Origin: Suillus spraguei
Lineage: Eukaryota; Basidiomycota; Agaricomycetes; Boletales; Suillaceae
Direction: 5' to 3'
Length of the DNA: 64,000 bases
Assembly: GCA_016800925.1 (NCBI GenBank)
Contig: JABCPU010000190.1
Location: forward strand, 61,352 to 125,351
Shown: positions 44,499 to 57,012 of the stretch, piece by piece
How positions within the stretch are numbered: the first letter of the stretch is position 1
How the letters are laid out: every line of letters begins with the position of its first letter
Notes under the pieces: model-generated
The model's database searches: none
What the model saw: only the letters and a program-made list of their open reading frames with translations
What the model was told of the DNA's origin: nothing
Made by a program: the position numbers and the translations under genes

Positions 44499-45058
44499 TC
44501 ATGAAGTCATTACTATGTTTTGAGTGTTTAGTATATAAATCAAGTAGAAATATGAAGCTAGATGAAGTAAGCAAGATAGATAAAATAAAATAAAATAAAA
44601 TAACAAACAGAACCTGTGGCCATTATGCACCATTTCACTAAGAAGTTTCTTCTTCTGCATGTCTTCTGAAGTATCATTTAGCACATAAAAGGCTTGAGGA
44701 CCAGAAGTCACACTGGGGAAAAGGTCAGTATGAAACAGAGATGTCCTGAGTATGATTATGCCAGAATGATTAATGTTGAGGACATGGTCAAGGTCATGAG
44801 CAGAGGAAATGATCTCGTCATAGGTACCAGTGTCCAAGACATGTGAAGTCATGAGATTCCCAACAATGTCTTCATCAGGGAAAGGCATGAGCAAAGTATC
44901 ACTGAGTTTCAGTGCAAACTCAGTCTCTCCATGGATATGAGTAATGGAAATATAGGCATTAAGACATTGAGCTTCATTAGGGGTGAAGAAGGGATTAACA
45001 TCAGTGTACTTTCCTACATAAAAAGAAGGTGAGAGTCCTCGCTTGATGTGATCCTCCT

Positions 45059-46961
45059 TGTTACAACCATGCAAAACTGGGGCTACTAAGAAGTTCTGGC
45101 TTTACATGGTGTTGTACCAGAGGGACAGAAAGTCAAAGGGGCTTGGCCTCAGCTCGTACGCTGTGCCCCTTACCTGAGTATGTGCCCTTAATTTTGGATG
45201 AAGTCCAAGGGGGAGTTATAGTGAAGTCCGGATGGAGTCTGGATGAACTCTGTAGGACAGGATAGCTCAATAGAGCTCTGGAGGACTTCTGTATGAGCGC
45301 GGGAATGTGCCAGAACTATTTCTGGATGGTAGGGAGTAATGATAAGACTACTAAAACAAGTTCCAAGTAGAATGGATGAAGGATGGACTCCTGGACAAAG
45401 TCCAGGGCAGGATAGGAGCAAAGCTCTGGAGGGAAAGATAATCCATAGATGTCGGAGGATAGGATAGAATAGATCTGGAGGACCAGAGGTCCGAAGGTCC
45501 GGAGCTCAGAGGAGCAGAAGAGTGGAAGAGCAGAAGAGCAGAGGGGCGGATGATTGAATGATTGGATGAGTGTAGCTCTATGGATCTTAGGGGAGGTGTT
45601 TACTACTAGAGAGGAGTAGGTCCGGATATGGTGTAGAGATGGTATAGACTACTCCAGACAAGGTCCGGAATAGAAACAGACAGGATAAGACTACCAAAGG
45701 TAGAGTTGGAGGTAAATTGGATGAGAGACAGGAAATGGATGAAGTCCGAAAAGGATATAGGACATAGGATCAAAGCTCTGGCCTAGGGAATGATCCCATA
45801 GGTCTGAGTTGGAAGCTTACAAGGGCCGGAGCCCAAGTGTGAGAATGGAAACAGATTTATATAGACATGGTAACCAGATACAGAAGTCAAAGGAATATAC
45901 AGAAGTAGGAAAGCAATGATCAGACTGAGTGTTACGAACTGGGGTGGCATCACCAGCAACAGTGAAAAGACACAGCCAGTCTGCTGGGATGTTCTTACAA
46001 TGTCCAAAAGGGGACAAGGTGAAAGTACAAGGAACACATTCCAAGTACGATCAAGGGTTCGGCCTCAAAGACAAGTCTAAGAGGTTCTGCGAGAATAGAG
46101 ACCAAGGCTAAGGAGTGCTTAGACTTAGAGACAATTCAAGACGACTTAGGTTGGAGACCTAAGCGAAGGAGATTCCAGGTAAAACCCAGTAAGATTAAAG
46201 TAAAGAATCTACTACAAGTACAACGTGCTTAAATAGACCAATATGTGCGCACGGACCAAGAGAGGCGTGGGAAAGTAAGTGTGTATCCAAATAAGGAAGG
46301 CAACTATAGTACAGATGCGTTGAGCATATGAGTCAGAGTCATGTGACATGATATACAAGTAAGGAAACAAAGAGAAAATGAATAGGGGCACGTATGACTG
46401 TAACACTGAGGTCTGCTGGAGTCGTACTACAAGTTTTATATACTGTAAAGAGCATGCCGGAAGGTAAGTACAGATAGTCTGAGGCTATGTCTGAAGCATA
46501 TGGAAACACATTAGTAAGTACAGCGGAACATAAGGCTATGAACTTGGAGATGAAACTTGTACAAAATACTTATCAAGACGGAGGCAGAGATCACCAAGAG
46601 CTGGAAGCACAAAGATACCCAAAAGCCAGAAACACTGGTATAGTCTAAAAGGGGTAATGCGCAGGTGCGCAGGAATAGTTTGGATATGAACTCAGATCGG
46701 ATATGGACACATATCGGATATGGACACATATCGGATATGGACACATATCGGATATGGACACATATCGGATATGGACACGGATCAGATGGATGGACTGGGT
46801 CAGATATGGATATGGATCAGATATGGATGGATATGGATTGGAGTGGATGGGTGGATTGGATATGTGAGCTGGATTGGATGGGTGGACTAGGATGTATGGA
46901 TTGGGTGTCCAGATGTCCATGGATCGGATCTGATCTGGACCTGAATGTATGGTATATGACA
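45059..46961 (+). mobile_element. family-X LTR containing a solo LTR-A
   Basis: From TGTTACAACCATGCAAAAC to GTATATGACA, matching X copies at 51417 and 58908. Without the LTR-A at 45930-46405 (and one 5-bp duplication) it is about 1.42 kb. Near the 3' end are five units of an 18-bp repeat (ggatatggacacatatc, 46690-46780). Unlike other X copies it has no target duplication (ctcct left, gatag right). Confidence 0.8.
45930..46405 (-). mobile_element. solo LTR, family A, inside LTR-X
   Basis: TGTTACGAACTGGGGTGGCA to ATGACTGTAACA with perfect duplication CTGAG (45925-45929, 46406-46410). The uninterrupted site is visible in the X copy near 52255 (gatcagactgaggtctgcag). Confidence 0.95.
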
Positions 46962-48199
46962 GATAGAGGACTTAGACATGGCTTCACATAGCATACATGC
47001 TGATAGGATAGTTTCAACAAGTTTTAGAATATGACAGGTGTGGGCATGGTGATCTCAAAGCTCATCAACACGGTCAGGCCAATCTTGAGTCAAACATGGA
47101 CCTCCAGCTTAGGATTCCCAGGGATAATGAGATGTCCTGGATAAGTATCATCATGATAGAGTTCAACTGCCCAGTCATTGAGATGAGCTGGTCTTGACCA
47201 AATAAGTATGAAGCTATAGCATTAACGACATGATCTAAATAAATTGAATGAAAGTTATTAAGCTGCACAATTTTGGTGTGAAGATATTCATCAGCCTCAT
47301 GTGGAGATATACTGTCCAGCACAGCGGCAAAAGGTGCTGAAAAGTACAAAGTACAGAATGAAAAGACAGAGTCAATATATTCGAGAGGTGGCATAGTGAT
47401 ATCAGTCTCAGGTGTAATGTGTGATACAGGAGGTGTAGGTGGGATAGGTGGTGTATAGTCTATGTTGGGAGGTACAGGAACAGGTGGACCATCAGTATTA
47501 ATGGTCAGTCTCGAAAAAAAGACATTGTCGGATGAGTCATCAACATCGACGTGATCTTGTGCAGGTGAAGATACTTGAGATGGTGTGACAAAATTAGCAG
47601 TAGTATTGGAGAGATTGGATGAATCCATCAATGGGGAGGACAGTACCTGTGCATTTCCAGGCTCAATGGATGGTCTCTCCTGCATAGACGTAGTTGTAGT
47701 CGAGTCAATATTGATAGAATACCCTGCTTGTGCAAGTATATTTATATTCAATAAAGATTTATTAAAAATAGAATCAGCGTGATTTTCACTGAAAGTAGCA
47801 TCAAGTGTCTCATCAAATTTTTTCTTGAGAGTCTCTCCCTCCTCTTTGACCATAGATAGAGTGCCATCGTTGATAGTGCCAGTTTCAGCACTATTAAAAA
47901 TAGAGTTGGCTCGAAGGGGAATGGTTTCAGGTGCTGGGCTGACAATGTTCTCCTCCTGGACAAGTGACGGTCTGTCACTGTCCCACTGGAGGGGAGAGTA
48001 AGGAGGGGATGGTGGCTCTGAAACTGTAAATAGAGGGCTAGGATTAGTGGGAGGGAAAGAATGAGTCAGATAGAATGATAAGATTAGAGCATCATCCCTA
48101 ATTGAAGTTGAGAAATGGAAGTTGCTGGGGTGATGGGAAAGGAAGTCTGAAACCTTGGCATGAGTGTCCGAAAGCAGGGTGTAAGGCATTGTTGGCAAG

Positions 48200-48967
48200 T
48201 GTTAAGACCATACTCAAAGGTAGAGAGATCCAAAGGGCTTTGGCCTCAGTTCGTGCACTGTGCCCCTTTCCCGAGTAATGCCCCTTATTTCAGGGAGAAG
48301 TTATACATCCGAAGATCCGGAAGGAGTTGCGTGACGGGTCCGGACGTCCGAGGGTATCGGATATGATACGTCCGAAGGTTATCTGGAACGTAGGGATAGA
48401 ACGAAGATTAAGGCTAGCTTCGGAACGAATTCCTAACTAGAAACTAGCAGAGATAGACTATCCGAAGATAGAGTCGGAGATATAGACTATAGGAATCAAT
48501 CCCAGTCTCGGAAGATGACTTAGAGCGGAAAGTGGCTTAAGTCTGGAGGAAGCAGAATGAGCAGAATCTAAGATGATATTCGAACTAAGGTTCTACAGAG
48601 ATTTACAAGTGGTTTATATACTGTAAGTATCTAAGACAGATAATCAACAAGTCTGGGACCGAGGGCTATGTACAAAGTGTGACGGAAGTCTATTAGTTAA
48701 TGCACAGCGGATCAGTAAGCACGAATCAGAAATGAACACAGGTAACGGATCAGTGACGTAGGACGGAAATATACACAGCCGGAATACCAGAAACAGGAGG
48801 AATGACGAAAGGAGATAGACACTGATATACACAAGGGAGTTAAGGTGCGAGAAGTGAGCACATTCGGATGGGTGGTCCGGACAGGATCTGTGGACCGGAC
48901 GGATATGGAATCGATCGGATCTGATTGGATATGGTCGGATCTGAGATTAGAAGTATGGTATATGACA
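48200..48967 (+). mobile_element. solo LTR, family Z
   Basis: TGTTAAGACCATACTCAAAGG-type start, GTATATGACA end, duplication GCAAG at 48195-48199 and 48968-48972. 768 bp. Its ends and some internal blocks (ggcctcag, ctgtgcccctt, tttatatactgtaag) resemble LTR-X, so the two families are related. Confidence 0.93.
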
Positions 48968-49514
48968 GCAAGAATAGATTAGACAAATGTGGTAACTGAT
49001 GGGTGGCTGTGTGATTTTGCCTCACGCTGTCAAACTCAAACACGAGGTGCTGAACTGGGAGGAAAAAGTCAAATCTGGTGGCTTTTTTATAGGCTTTGGG
49101 CGTACTTGAATTTCATATTTGTCTGAGTAAGTTGCCACTTCCCTTACTGATTTCTTACTCAGAATTTGCTTTTGTATTACTGTATTTTTAAATTCAGACA
49201 CTGTGTGATTCTCAAATTCAGTGTGTGAAAGATTCAAAAAGTTCTCGACTAAAAAGGGAAATGAACTTCTGCCGGCTAAAAATACTTTGATGCCGGAGAA
49301 GTTCCCCAATGTAGGTACTTCAAATTCTAAATTTGGATCGTTCTCGTGTGTGTACATAAAAGTTTGTACCTTACTTCCATATTTTTAGAATCCTTAAATA
49401 GTAACCATGTACCATCAAATTGTTCATCTATAGATACATAGTTACTTCTTTGCCATGGTCGGCCTAATAACAAATTAAAGGGAATGTGATCTCCCACAAA
49501 TAAATCTGTGTGAG

Positions 49515-50262
49515 TGTCATATACCATACTTCTGATCTCAGATCCAATCAATCCTACTTCCATCCGGTCCACAGATCCCGTCCAGATCACCCATCCAAAA
49601 GTCCCTCTCTCTCGCACTCTAACTCCCTTGTGGACATCTGTGTCTACCTCCTTTCAGCAATCCTCCTGTCTTCGGTATTCTGGCTGTGTATATTTCCTTC
49701 CTGCTTATTGATTCATTACCTGTGTCTCATTTCCGACTTGTGCTTACTGATCTGCTGTGCATTAACTAATAGACTTCTGTTATACATCGTACATAGCCCT
49801 TGGTCCCGGACTCGTTGATTATCCGTGCTAGTTACTTACAGTATATAAACCACTTGTAAATCTCTGTAGAACCTTAGTTCAAATATCATCTTAGATTCTG
49901 CTCAATCTATTCCTCTGGACTTGAGTTACTTCCAACTCTGGTCATCTTCCGAGACTTAGGATTGATTCCTATAAGTCTGCATCTCCCACTCTACCTTCAG
50001 GTAGTCTACCTCTGTTAGTTTCTAGTTAAGGACTTGTTCCGAGACTAGTCTTATTCCTTGTATCACCTCCACACTCCAGATAAGCTTCGGATGCATCATA
50101 TCCGATACCTTCGGACATCCGGATCCATCACACAATCACTTCTGGATCTTCAGACGTATACTTACCCTCTGAAATAAGGGGCATTACTCAGGAAAGGGGC
50201 ACAGTGCACAAACTGAGGCCAAAGCCCTTTGGTTCTCTTACCCTTTGAGTATGGTCTTAACA
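49515..50262 (-). mobile_element. solo LTR, family Z, inverted copy
   Basis: TGTCATATACCATACTTCTG to GAGTATGGTCTTAACA, duplication GTGAG at 49510-49514 and 50263-50267. It is in opposite orientation to the copy at 48200-48967, only 547 bp away, and interrupts the retropepsin-like domain of the dead polyprotein between SVFTH and TDLFVG. Confidence 0.95.
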
Positions 50263-51416
50263 GTGAGTAAAAACACTGCTGCAGTTGAGCGGCACATCTT
50301 CAATCAGACCATGCAATTGGCCTTCGCCTCCATTGGCGTCACTTAATGATACCGATTTTCCGATGTCCATCAGTCTATTGATAATAGTCTTCCAGATATA
50401 GCTACTTACTATATTTAGTTGACTTCCCGTGTCTATTATAGCACTGATCATGCACCCATCGCACTGCATGGCCAATTTTATTAATAGACCCCGTGTTTGT
50501 GTCCACATAGCGTGGGCTTGTATCTTAGATTTTTTTGATTTTGGCTTGATAATGTTTGATAAGATTTCAGACAATTCTTGCAAAGTTCTGAGAAGCTCAC
50601 CTATTTCAATTTTCACAGGTGTTCTCAAAATGGAACTGAGAATTTCCTTTGGTTTATTTTTAGTCACAATGTCCAATTCACAATGATGTCTTGGATTGAT
50701 CCCATTGGAGTTTGAATCATTTCAGTAAGTGTTTTGATGACTCTGCAGTGCTAACTCCTTTCTTTCTACAGACATCTCATCCATCATGATGTCATCACTG
50801 GTCCATCCAGTGTCCTCTCTCTTCTCTTTACTCATGTTCTCTCTTACTGATTTTTCTGATTTAGATCTGACCACTGGCTTTGGCCAGTCTCTCAGCCACT
50901 AGCCTGGCCTTCTTAGGCGCAGTGTATGTCTTTTTGTTGGCACTGTTTCTTACTACTTTCCTTAGGTACTTTAGATTCTGCAGGTGGAACTATGACTTTG
51001 TCCCTCCCTGGCCTTATCTCGTGCAAATCCCTCATCCTTTCGACTGGACATACAAAATTCTCCTCATTGGAGCTCATCTCTTGCATTGACATACTTTCGG
51101 CATCTTGTTCTCTTTGTTCTGCACCATCTCACTTTCACTGGAGATATATTGTTAAGGTACACTTTTTTGCTTCTCTTCAAGGGTGCCACTGACTCAATAT
51201 CACATAGTGCTTCACTTGTTTTAACCTTGATGAAGTGCGCTACTGGCAGCATTTCTCCTTCCCATCTCAGGGCTTTAAGTGTTGTTTCTTCAGGCTTTCA
51301 TTTGAGCATTCCTCTGTCTGGTCTAGCATATTGTCTGGTTCTTGTCCAGGTAAGTTTTTTTTGTTCTATTAGTTTCAGTAACTGTGGACATTGACTAACT
51401 CCATGCCCTTTCTCTC

Positions 51417-52743
51417 TGTTAAACCATGCAAAGCTGGAGCTACTAAGAAGTCCTGGTCTTACATGGGGTTGTACTGGAGGGATGGAAAGTCGAAGGGGCT
51501 TGGCCTCAGCTCGTACGCTGTGCCCCTTACCCGAGTATGTGCCCTTAATTTTGGATGAAGTCCAAGGGGAGTTATAGTGAAGTCCAGACGGAGTCTGGAT
51601 GAACTCTGTAGGACAGGATAGCTCGATAGAGCTCCGAAGGACTTCCGGATGATCGCGGGAACGTGCCGGAACTATTTCCAGATGGTAGGGAGTAATGGTA
51701 AGACTACTGGAACAAGTTCCAAGTAGAATGGATGAAGATGGACTCCTGGACAAAGTCCAGGGCAGGATAGGAGCAAAGCTCTGGAGGGACAGATGATCCA
51801 TAGGTGTCGGAGGATAGGATAGGATAGATCCGGAGGACCAGAGGTCCGAAGGTCCAGAGCTCAGAGGAGTGGAAGAGCAGAAGAGTGGATGATTGGATGA
51901 GCGTAGCTCTATGGATCTTAGGGGAAGTGTTAACTACTAGAGGGGAGTAGGTCTGGATATGGTATAGAAATAGTATAGACTACTCCAGACAAGGTCCGAA
52001 TAGAAACAGACAGGATAGGACTACCAAAGGTAGAGTCAGAGGTGAAACAGATGAGAGACAGAAACGGACGAAGTCTGAAAAGGATATAGAACATGGGATC
52101 AAAGCTCCGGCCTAGGGAGTGATCCCATAGGCCTGAGTCAGAAGCTTACAAGGGCCGGAGCCCAAGTGCAAGAACGGAAACGGAGTTATATAGACATGAT
52201 AACAGGATACAGAGTAATCAAGGAATTTACAGAAAATAGGAAAGCAATGATCAGACTGAGGTCTGCAGGAGTTGTACTACAAGTTTATATACCGTAGGTA
52301 GCATGCTGGAAGGCAAGTAAGGATAGTCCGAGGCTATGTCTGAGGCATTGCGGAACACAAGGCTATGAACTCGGAAATAAGACTTGTACGAAATATCTTA
52401 TCAAGATGGAAGTTGAGATAACCAAAAGCCAGAGGTGCAGAGATAACCGAAAGCCGGACACAGGTATTTAACCTAAAAGGAGTAATGCGCAGGTGCACGG
52501 AATAGTTTCGGATATGAGCATGGATCAGATATGGACATGGATTGGATATGGACACAGATCGGATATGAACATGGATCGGATGATGGACTGAGTCGGATAT
52601 GGATATGGATTAGTTATGGATGGATATGGATCGGAGTGGATGGATGGATTGGACATGTGAGCTGGATTGGATGGGTGGACTAGGATGTATGGATTGGGTG
52701 TCCGGATGTCCATGGATCAGACCTGAATGTATGGTATATGACA
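51417..52743 (+). mobile_element. solo LTR, family X, in a zinc-knuckle codon run
   Basis: TGTTAAACCATGCAAAGC to GTATATGACA, perfect duplication CTCTC at 51412-51416 and 52744-52748. 1327 bp. The target was the CCHC motif of the dead gag: the Cys-Tyr-Gly-Cys-Gly-Glu codons lie on the right, and Lys-Gly-His...Cys on the left. Confidence 0.95.
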
Positions 52744-52899
52744 CTCTCCACATCCATAACAGATTCTCTTGTGTATGGAGTATTAGGGGGATGATAGAAT
52801 CTACTACCAGGGGAGGTCTTTTGCTATTTTGTACATCACCTCTTAGCTCTGTCATAGTTTGTGCATTTGTATAACCATCTTTGTTTGGTGAATACACTT

Positions 52900-53425
52900 T
52901 TGATGCTTGACTTATAATGGGTGAAGCTATTATTTCCTTAATTAAAGGATCAATTCACATGGCTTGGTAAAATAAGAGTGCATATTGCATCAGGAAAGGG
53001 TTGTACTTGCCATTATAGCTCTTAGTGACTACTAGGAGCTATAATAGTTATAGCATATATGACAATTATTGACAAGTCCCTTCTATAGCAGCCATAATAG
53101 CAGCATCATTTAACAAAAATTACTATGGAAAGCTCTTACTTTCAGCCGCTATTATGAACAAGTGATTTTCTTAAATTTACTTGCTCATTATAGCTTCAAA
53201 TAGCTACTAGTAGCTATAATGCAGACATAAAAAAACCCCAAATGATATGCTATTTGATTTTAAAACATGCTAATGAAATATACTACTAAAACAATTGCAT
53301 CGTCAATCCTCCACTCACTATCAGACTGTACTGCTGCAGCTGCAGCCTCCCTTTCCACCAACAGATATCTTTCTATAAAAAAATCATTAGCTAGAGCTAA
53401 TAAAAATCCAAGAAAAAAACCTAAG
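52900..53425. repeat. AT-rich stretch with two palindromic tagctactagtagcta-like units
   Basis: Two imperfect palindromes of about 35 bp, cattatagctc...gagctataatag (53010-53045) and cattatagcttcaaatagctactagtagctataatg (in parts, 53186-53221), lie about 150 bp apart. They may be ends of a small palindromic MITE. The frame at 53267-53527 has no recognisable motif. Confidence 0.4.
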
Positions 53426-53429
53426 AGCG

Positions 53430-56400
53430 TCCTTCATATCCATCTTCATCAGCTTGTAAAAAATGGGTGTATCCTTCTTGAACTCAGAAAGCAGAGATTG
53501 GTAGCCAGTGAACCTGTCAAAAGATGAAGTCTACATTAGTATAGATAATGTCAGAGAACAGAAAGAAACAGACTCAGCGCAATAACTTTCATCTGTGAAG
53601 GAGACAACAGATCCTAAACCTTTGAGCTTGCCATTTGACAAGAGGCCTCTGAGTGCACATTGAATCTAGAAGAGAAATTGCCATTAGCACTGTCCTTTCA
53701 TATAAACAAGAAACTCACCGCACTAGCACAAAGGGCCAGCAGAGCATCAGGAAACTCAAGATACAAGTTGTTTTGTTTACTCATCTTAATAGCATCTCCC
53801 TTTACTGACCAAAACTGGTCAGAAATCAACCATATCAGGCCTTGATTCATCCAGGGCTTGGTTTTGTCATATGTCCTTTACTGTGATGTAAGTAAATCTA
53901 AATGAGTGTCAATCTTCTTATATGAATTATTAGCACTTACCTTCAAGTTGACGTCACCATGTAAAAAAATGTTATCCTTCAGAAGCCATTTGCAGGCGCT
54001 AATCACCTCCTCACTACTCTCTAGCTCAGTGAGCCCAAACCAGCCAGGTGTACCCTGCCTAGCCTTTAGTACAAGTTCAGCCCTCATTGTCCCCTGCCCT
54101 TGCCATGTCTGTGATCAGATCGCTCAATCAGCATCATCTACTTGGATATCCAAGCACTTACATAGTTCACCAACATGTTCTTCATGTCCACATTGTTCAC
54201 AAGCTGTGTTAGCCTCTCTGTCAGCTGATCGTTGCCTTGACATGCCTCAACAATGACATCCCATGCCTTGCTTTCCTTCTGCTGGTTGGTGGGGAAGCCA
54301 TCAGATAAAGCTCCATGGCATTGTAATGAACATATTATATTGGTGCTGGCCTTGAAACCCTATCTTTTAACACACGTCTCACGTCTATAGGAGTCTCCAC
54401 TCGTTCATGGCCATCTTACTCCTTTAGCATTGCCAGCAGTATCACACGCTTACCACACACCATACCGATTGCTGCACCATGTTCCACATACTGATGTCCT
54501 TCCATGCCCTTGCCTCATCTGCATAGTTCCATTTGGTGTGTAGTTTGTACATGACTGCTCATCACTGATTCTATGGCAAGTCTTATTACATGTTGCCTCA
54601 TGCTGCAGCTACCTCATGCTACATTTACATATCAGCAGTTACTCCTCTCGAGCACTACTGATCTTGCCTACACATCCCGAGTACATACAAAATAGGATAT
54701 AAGCACTTCATAGCCATAGCCTACACGATACAGCACCTTATTTTTCACTGTACTATAGGTCAGGATTAGTGTCTAGCTCTGGATTCACCCAGTAGTAGAC
54801 TTAGTCTTTAAAGTTCCTTATCACTTGTTAATTGATATCACTCGTTCACCACTACCACTGGCATACACTGGACTTTTGACCCCTATTTTGACTGAACTTC
54901 ATGCTCACCACTGCTTTACTGCTGAAAGTACTGCAGTTTTCTTTACTGTTTCTTTGCACCACTCACTCCTTACTGCTACCGCTGACATTACCATTTGTCA
55001 CTGCTCGCTCGACATTGCATTTTCAGGCATTGTTTTGACCACGCTAGTACTGCTACTTATGACACTAGTTCCGGCGGCATTATTGCTGACTGCGGCAACT
55101 TACCGCTGACTATGATGCTTCCTTTGCACATTGGTTTGACTTGGATTTGACTATACTAACAGGCTTCCCCCTTTAGGGTCAAACGTTCTTGCCTAGCAAG
55201 TGAAGCAGACTAGATGGAGCACAAGACTCACATACTAACTTAGGAGGTAGTTTATCTACAGCCCAGGCTAGGTTGTATCTTTACAGCATCTCATACTCCT
55301 GTTGGTGATCCTGGCAATTCTCTTAGAGTGTGAGGTGGTGAACATGGCAAGAGTCACTTTGGTGTTGAGGATGCTGGAACACCTACTATGACTAGAGCTT
55401 GATGACTCAGTGTCATCACCAACCACCACCAATTGTAGAACTTAGGAGGAATAAACAAAATAATGAAATATGAAACTCTCACCAGGTCGTCATCCAGCAG
55501 CTTGCTATACCCCTTCTTGCTACTAATCTCATCCTCATCAGAACCTTCCTCCTCATCCATCCTGCTGTCCTCCCTATCATCATCTTTCTCCAAAGGTAAT
55601 TCTTAATTTTGAGATGCTGGAGGTTCCTCAGGATCTTCATCATTGTCCTCCTCATCATCTGCATTAAAAGTTAATAGGTCTCCTACCATGTCCAGGGTTG
55701 GCTCTTCCTCATCAGAAGAAATAGTTCCAGATTTCCTGATGCACTTCAAGGGTCTTGAGCTTTGCTGGCCCCTGTCGGCTTGCGCCTTTTGCTCCACTAG
55801 AGCTGCTAATTATTTTCTTGTGACTGAATAGTGTTAGTATTATCACAACTATACATTTGAATCTCACCTTTTGTCTTGTCTGCCTCCTCTGCAGTTTGAG
55901 CAGCCTTCTGAGCCTTTTGCAGTTCTGCCAACTTTTTTGTGTCTGCTGCTGAGAACTTTTTAGTAGATGTTGATGAGGAAGGAACCTTAGAAACAGCCTT
56001 GGGATTGGACTTGGGCTTTGCAGTACCTCTGGTATGCAAAGACAGCTTGCCATCAGACAGAGGTGCGACGAAAGCAGCATAAATATCATGCAGACTGGAG
56101 ACGTCAGTTGAACTGTGTAGGAGACTAAATTGATAGTTAGAAACATGTTCACAAGAAACTGACATTAACACATGAAGCGCACCTTTGACATTTCACTGCT
56201 AGCTCAATAACACTCAGCATCTTTATAAACACTACGCCCACCTCTTGAGATGAAAAGGCATGACAACACTGAAGGACTGATGTTATGCTATCATCCCAAG
56301 AAGTTATGTGCACCTTTTTTGCTCTATCCATCCACATCTTTGGTTCCATCTCATTGGATTTTGGGTGAATTGTGGCAAGTGCAGAGATGATAGTGTCCGA

Positions 56401-56560
56401 TGAGGCTGTGCTTGTATGAGCCATACTGTCTCCAACATACCACTGCATCCCAACCAGTTTCCTGCTATTCCTGGGACAAGTAGGATTTGGTCCGGCCTGG
56501 GCCTAGGTCGTCTTTGATGAGCCACTATGTAGTGTGTAATCTGCATGGAGTCCCCAATTT
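53430..56560 (-). pseudogene. multi-exon DUF6532-like gene interrupted by LTR-Y
   Basis: Minus-strand exons with GT..AG introns give a charged N-terminal part (STKKFSAADTKKLAELQKA, then KAQADRGQQSSRPLKC, SSDEEEPTLDMVGDLLTF and an acidic run DDEEDNDEDPEEPP). A C-terminal part follows: SKAWDVIVEACQGNDQLTER, TPGWFGLTELESSEEVISAC, KWLLKDNIFLHGDVNLK, YLEFPDALLALCASAVQCAL, FTGYQSLLSEFKKDTPIF. The C-terminal layout (short WLL...GDV motif, P-x-x-LLAL helix, final YQxxL helix) fits my memory of the basidiomycete family DUF6532, whose function is unknown. A family-Y LTR (54322-55285) sits in the exon between EYE and CHGALSDG. Several stops occur near the joins. Confidence 0.55.
54322..55285 (-). mobile_element. 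solo LTR, family Y, inverted copy
   Basis: TGTAATGAACATATTATATTGG at the left (complement of the Y end) and ggttgtatctttaca at the right (complement of the Y start). GCAT flanks both sides (54318-54321 and 55286-55289), a 4-bp target duplication. 964 bp. It interrupts the DUF6532-like gene. Confidence 0.85.
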
Positions 56561-57012
56561 CACCAGGGATGATTAAAAAGGTTAGGCAAGATGATCCAGT
56601 AGTCAGGTCTTACAGTCGCAAGGCCAGGGTTTGGGCTTCTTTACCCAGCTGCATCAATGCACAGATGATAAGGTGTAATTCTGAAGGAGATAGCTAACAG
56701 TTAGTCATTGTAGAGTAATGGGAACTTGCTGCTTGCTGTTGACACAGAGGCAGATTTCCCACGGTGGGAAAGTAAACCAGTTACTTTCCCACCTCCCCAC
56801 CACACATGTCTTATTGATGATCAGAAACCTACTGTCACATGTATTGGTGGAGAACCTGCAATCTGTCTTCATATCTGGCAGATCTATTATTGCATGTGCA
56901 TGTACTCCGTCATGTATTCTTATTACCCATTAAAGAAAAAGACCCACCACTGCTTACAGCGCCATTCCCATCAATTCTTCTGCTGTCAAATAAACCTTTG
57001 TTAAAGCCCAGG
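56561..57012. other. unassigned sequence between two interrupted genes
   Basis: Plus-strand frames at 56718-57045 include TEADFPRWESKPVTFPPPHH but no motif that I recognise. It may be the upstream part of the Plavaka element. An 11-bp inverted repeat (ttcccacggtgggaa, about 56755-56769) is present. Confidence 0.3.

Larger units (their letters stand above)
44499..52897 (-). pseudogene. dead Ty3/gypsy gag-protease polyprotein cut by four solo LTRs
   Basis: Reading the minus strand and skipping insertions, pieces at 52897-52744, 51416-50268, 49514-48973, 48199-46962 and 45058-44499 belong to one gene. It has a CCHC knuckle (CYGCGEKGHGVSQC, across the X insertion), a linker with KPEETTLKALRWEGE, IEIGELLRTLQELSEIL, a retropepsin-like site SAIIDTGSQLNIVS, MDIGKSVSLSDANGGEGQL, and (across the Z2 insertion) FTHTDLFVGDHIPFNLLLGR, SIDEQFDGTWLLFKD. 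A long spacer then starts MPYTLLSDTHAKVSDFL and ends KEDHIKRGLSPSFYVGKY. This order is common in basidiomycete gypsy elements with a DUF4100-type region. No reverse transcriptase was found. Stops and frame shifts show long decay. Confidence 0.8.

Noticed and set aside
46665..46991. Frame with repeated RIWTHIGYG
   Set aside because: Produced by the 18-bp array inside LTR-X, and not present as a frame in the other X copies.
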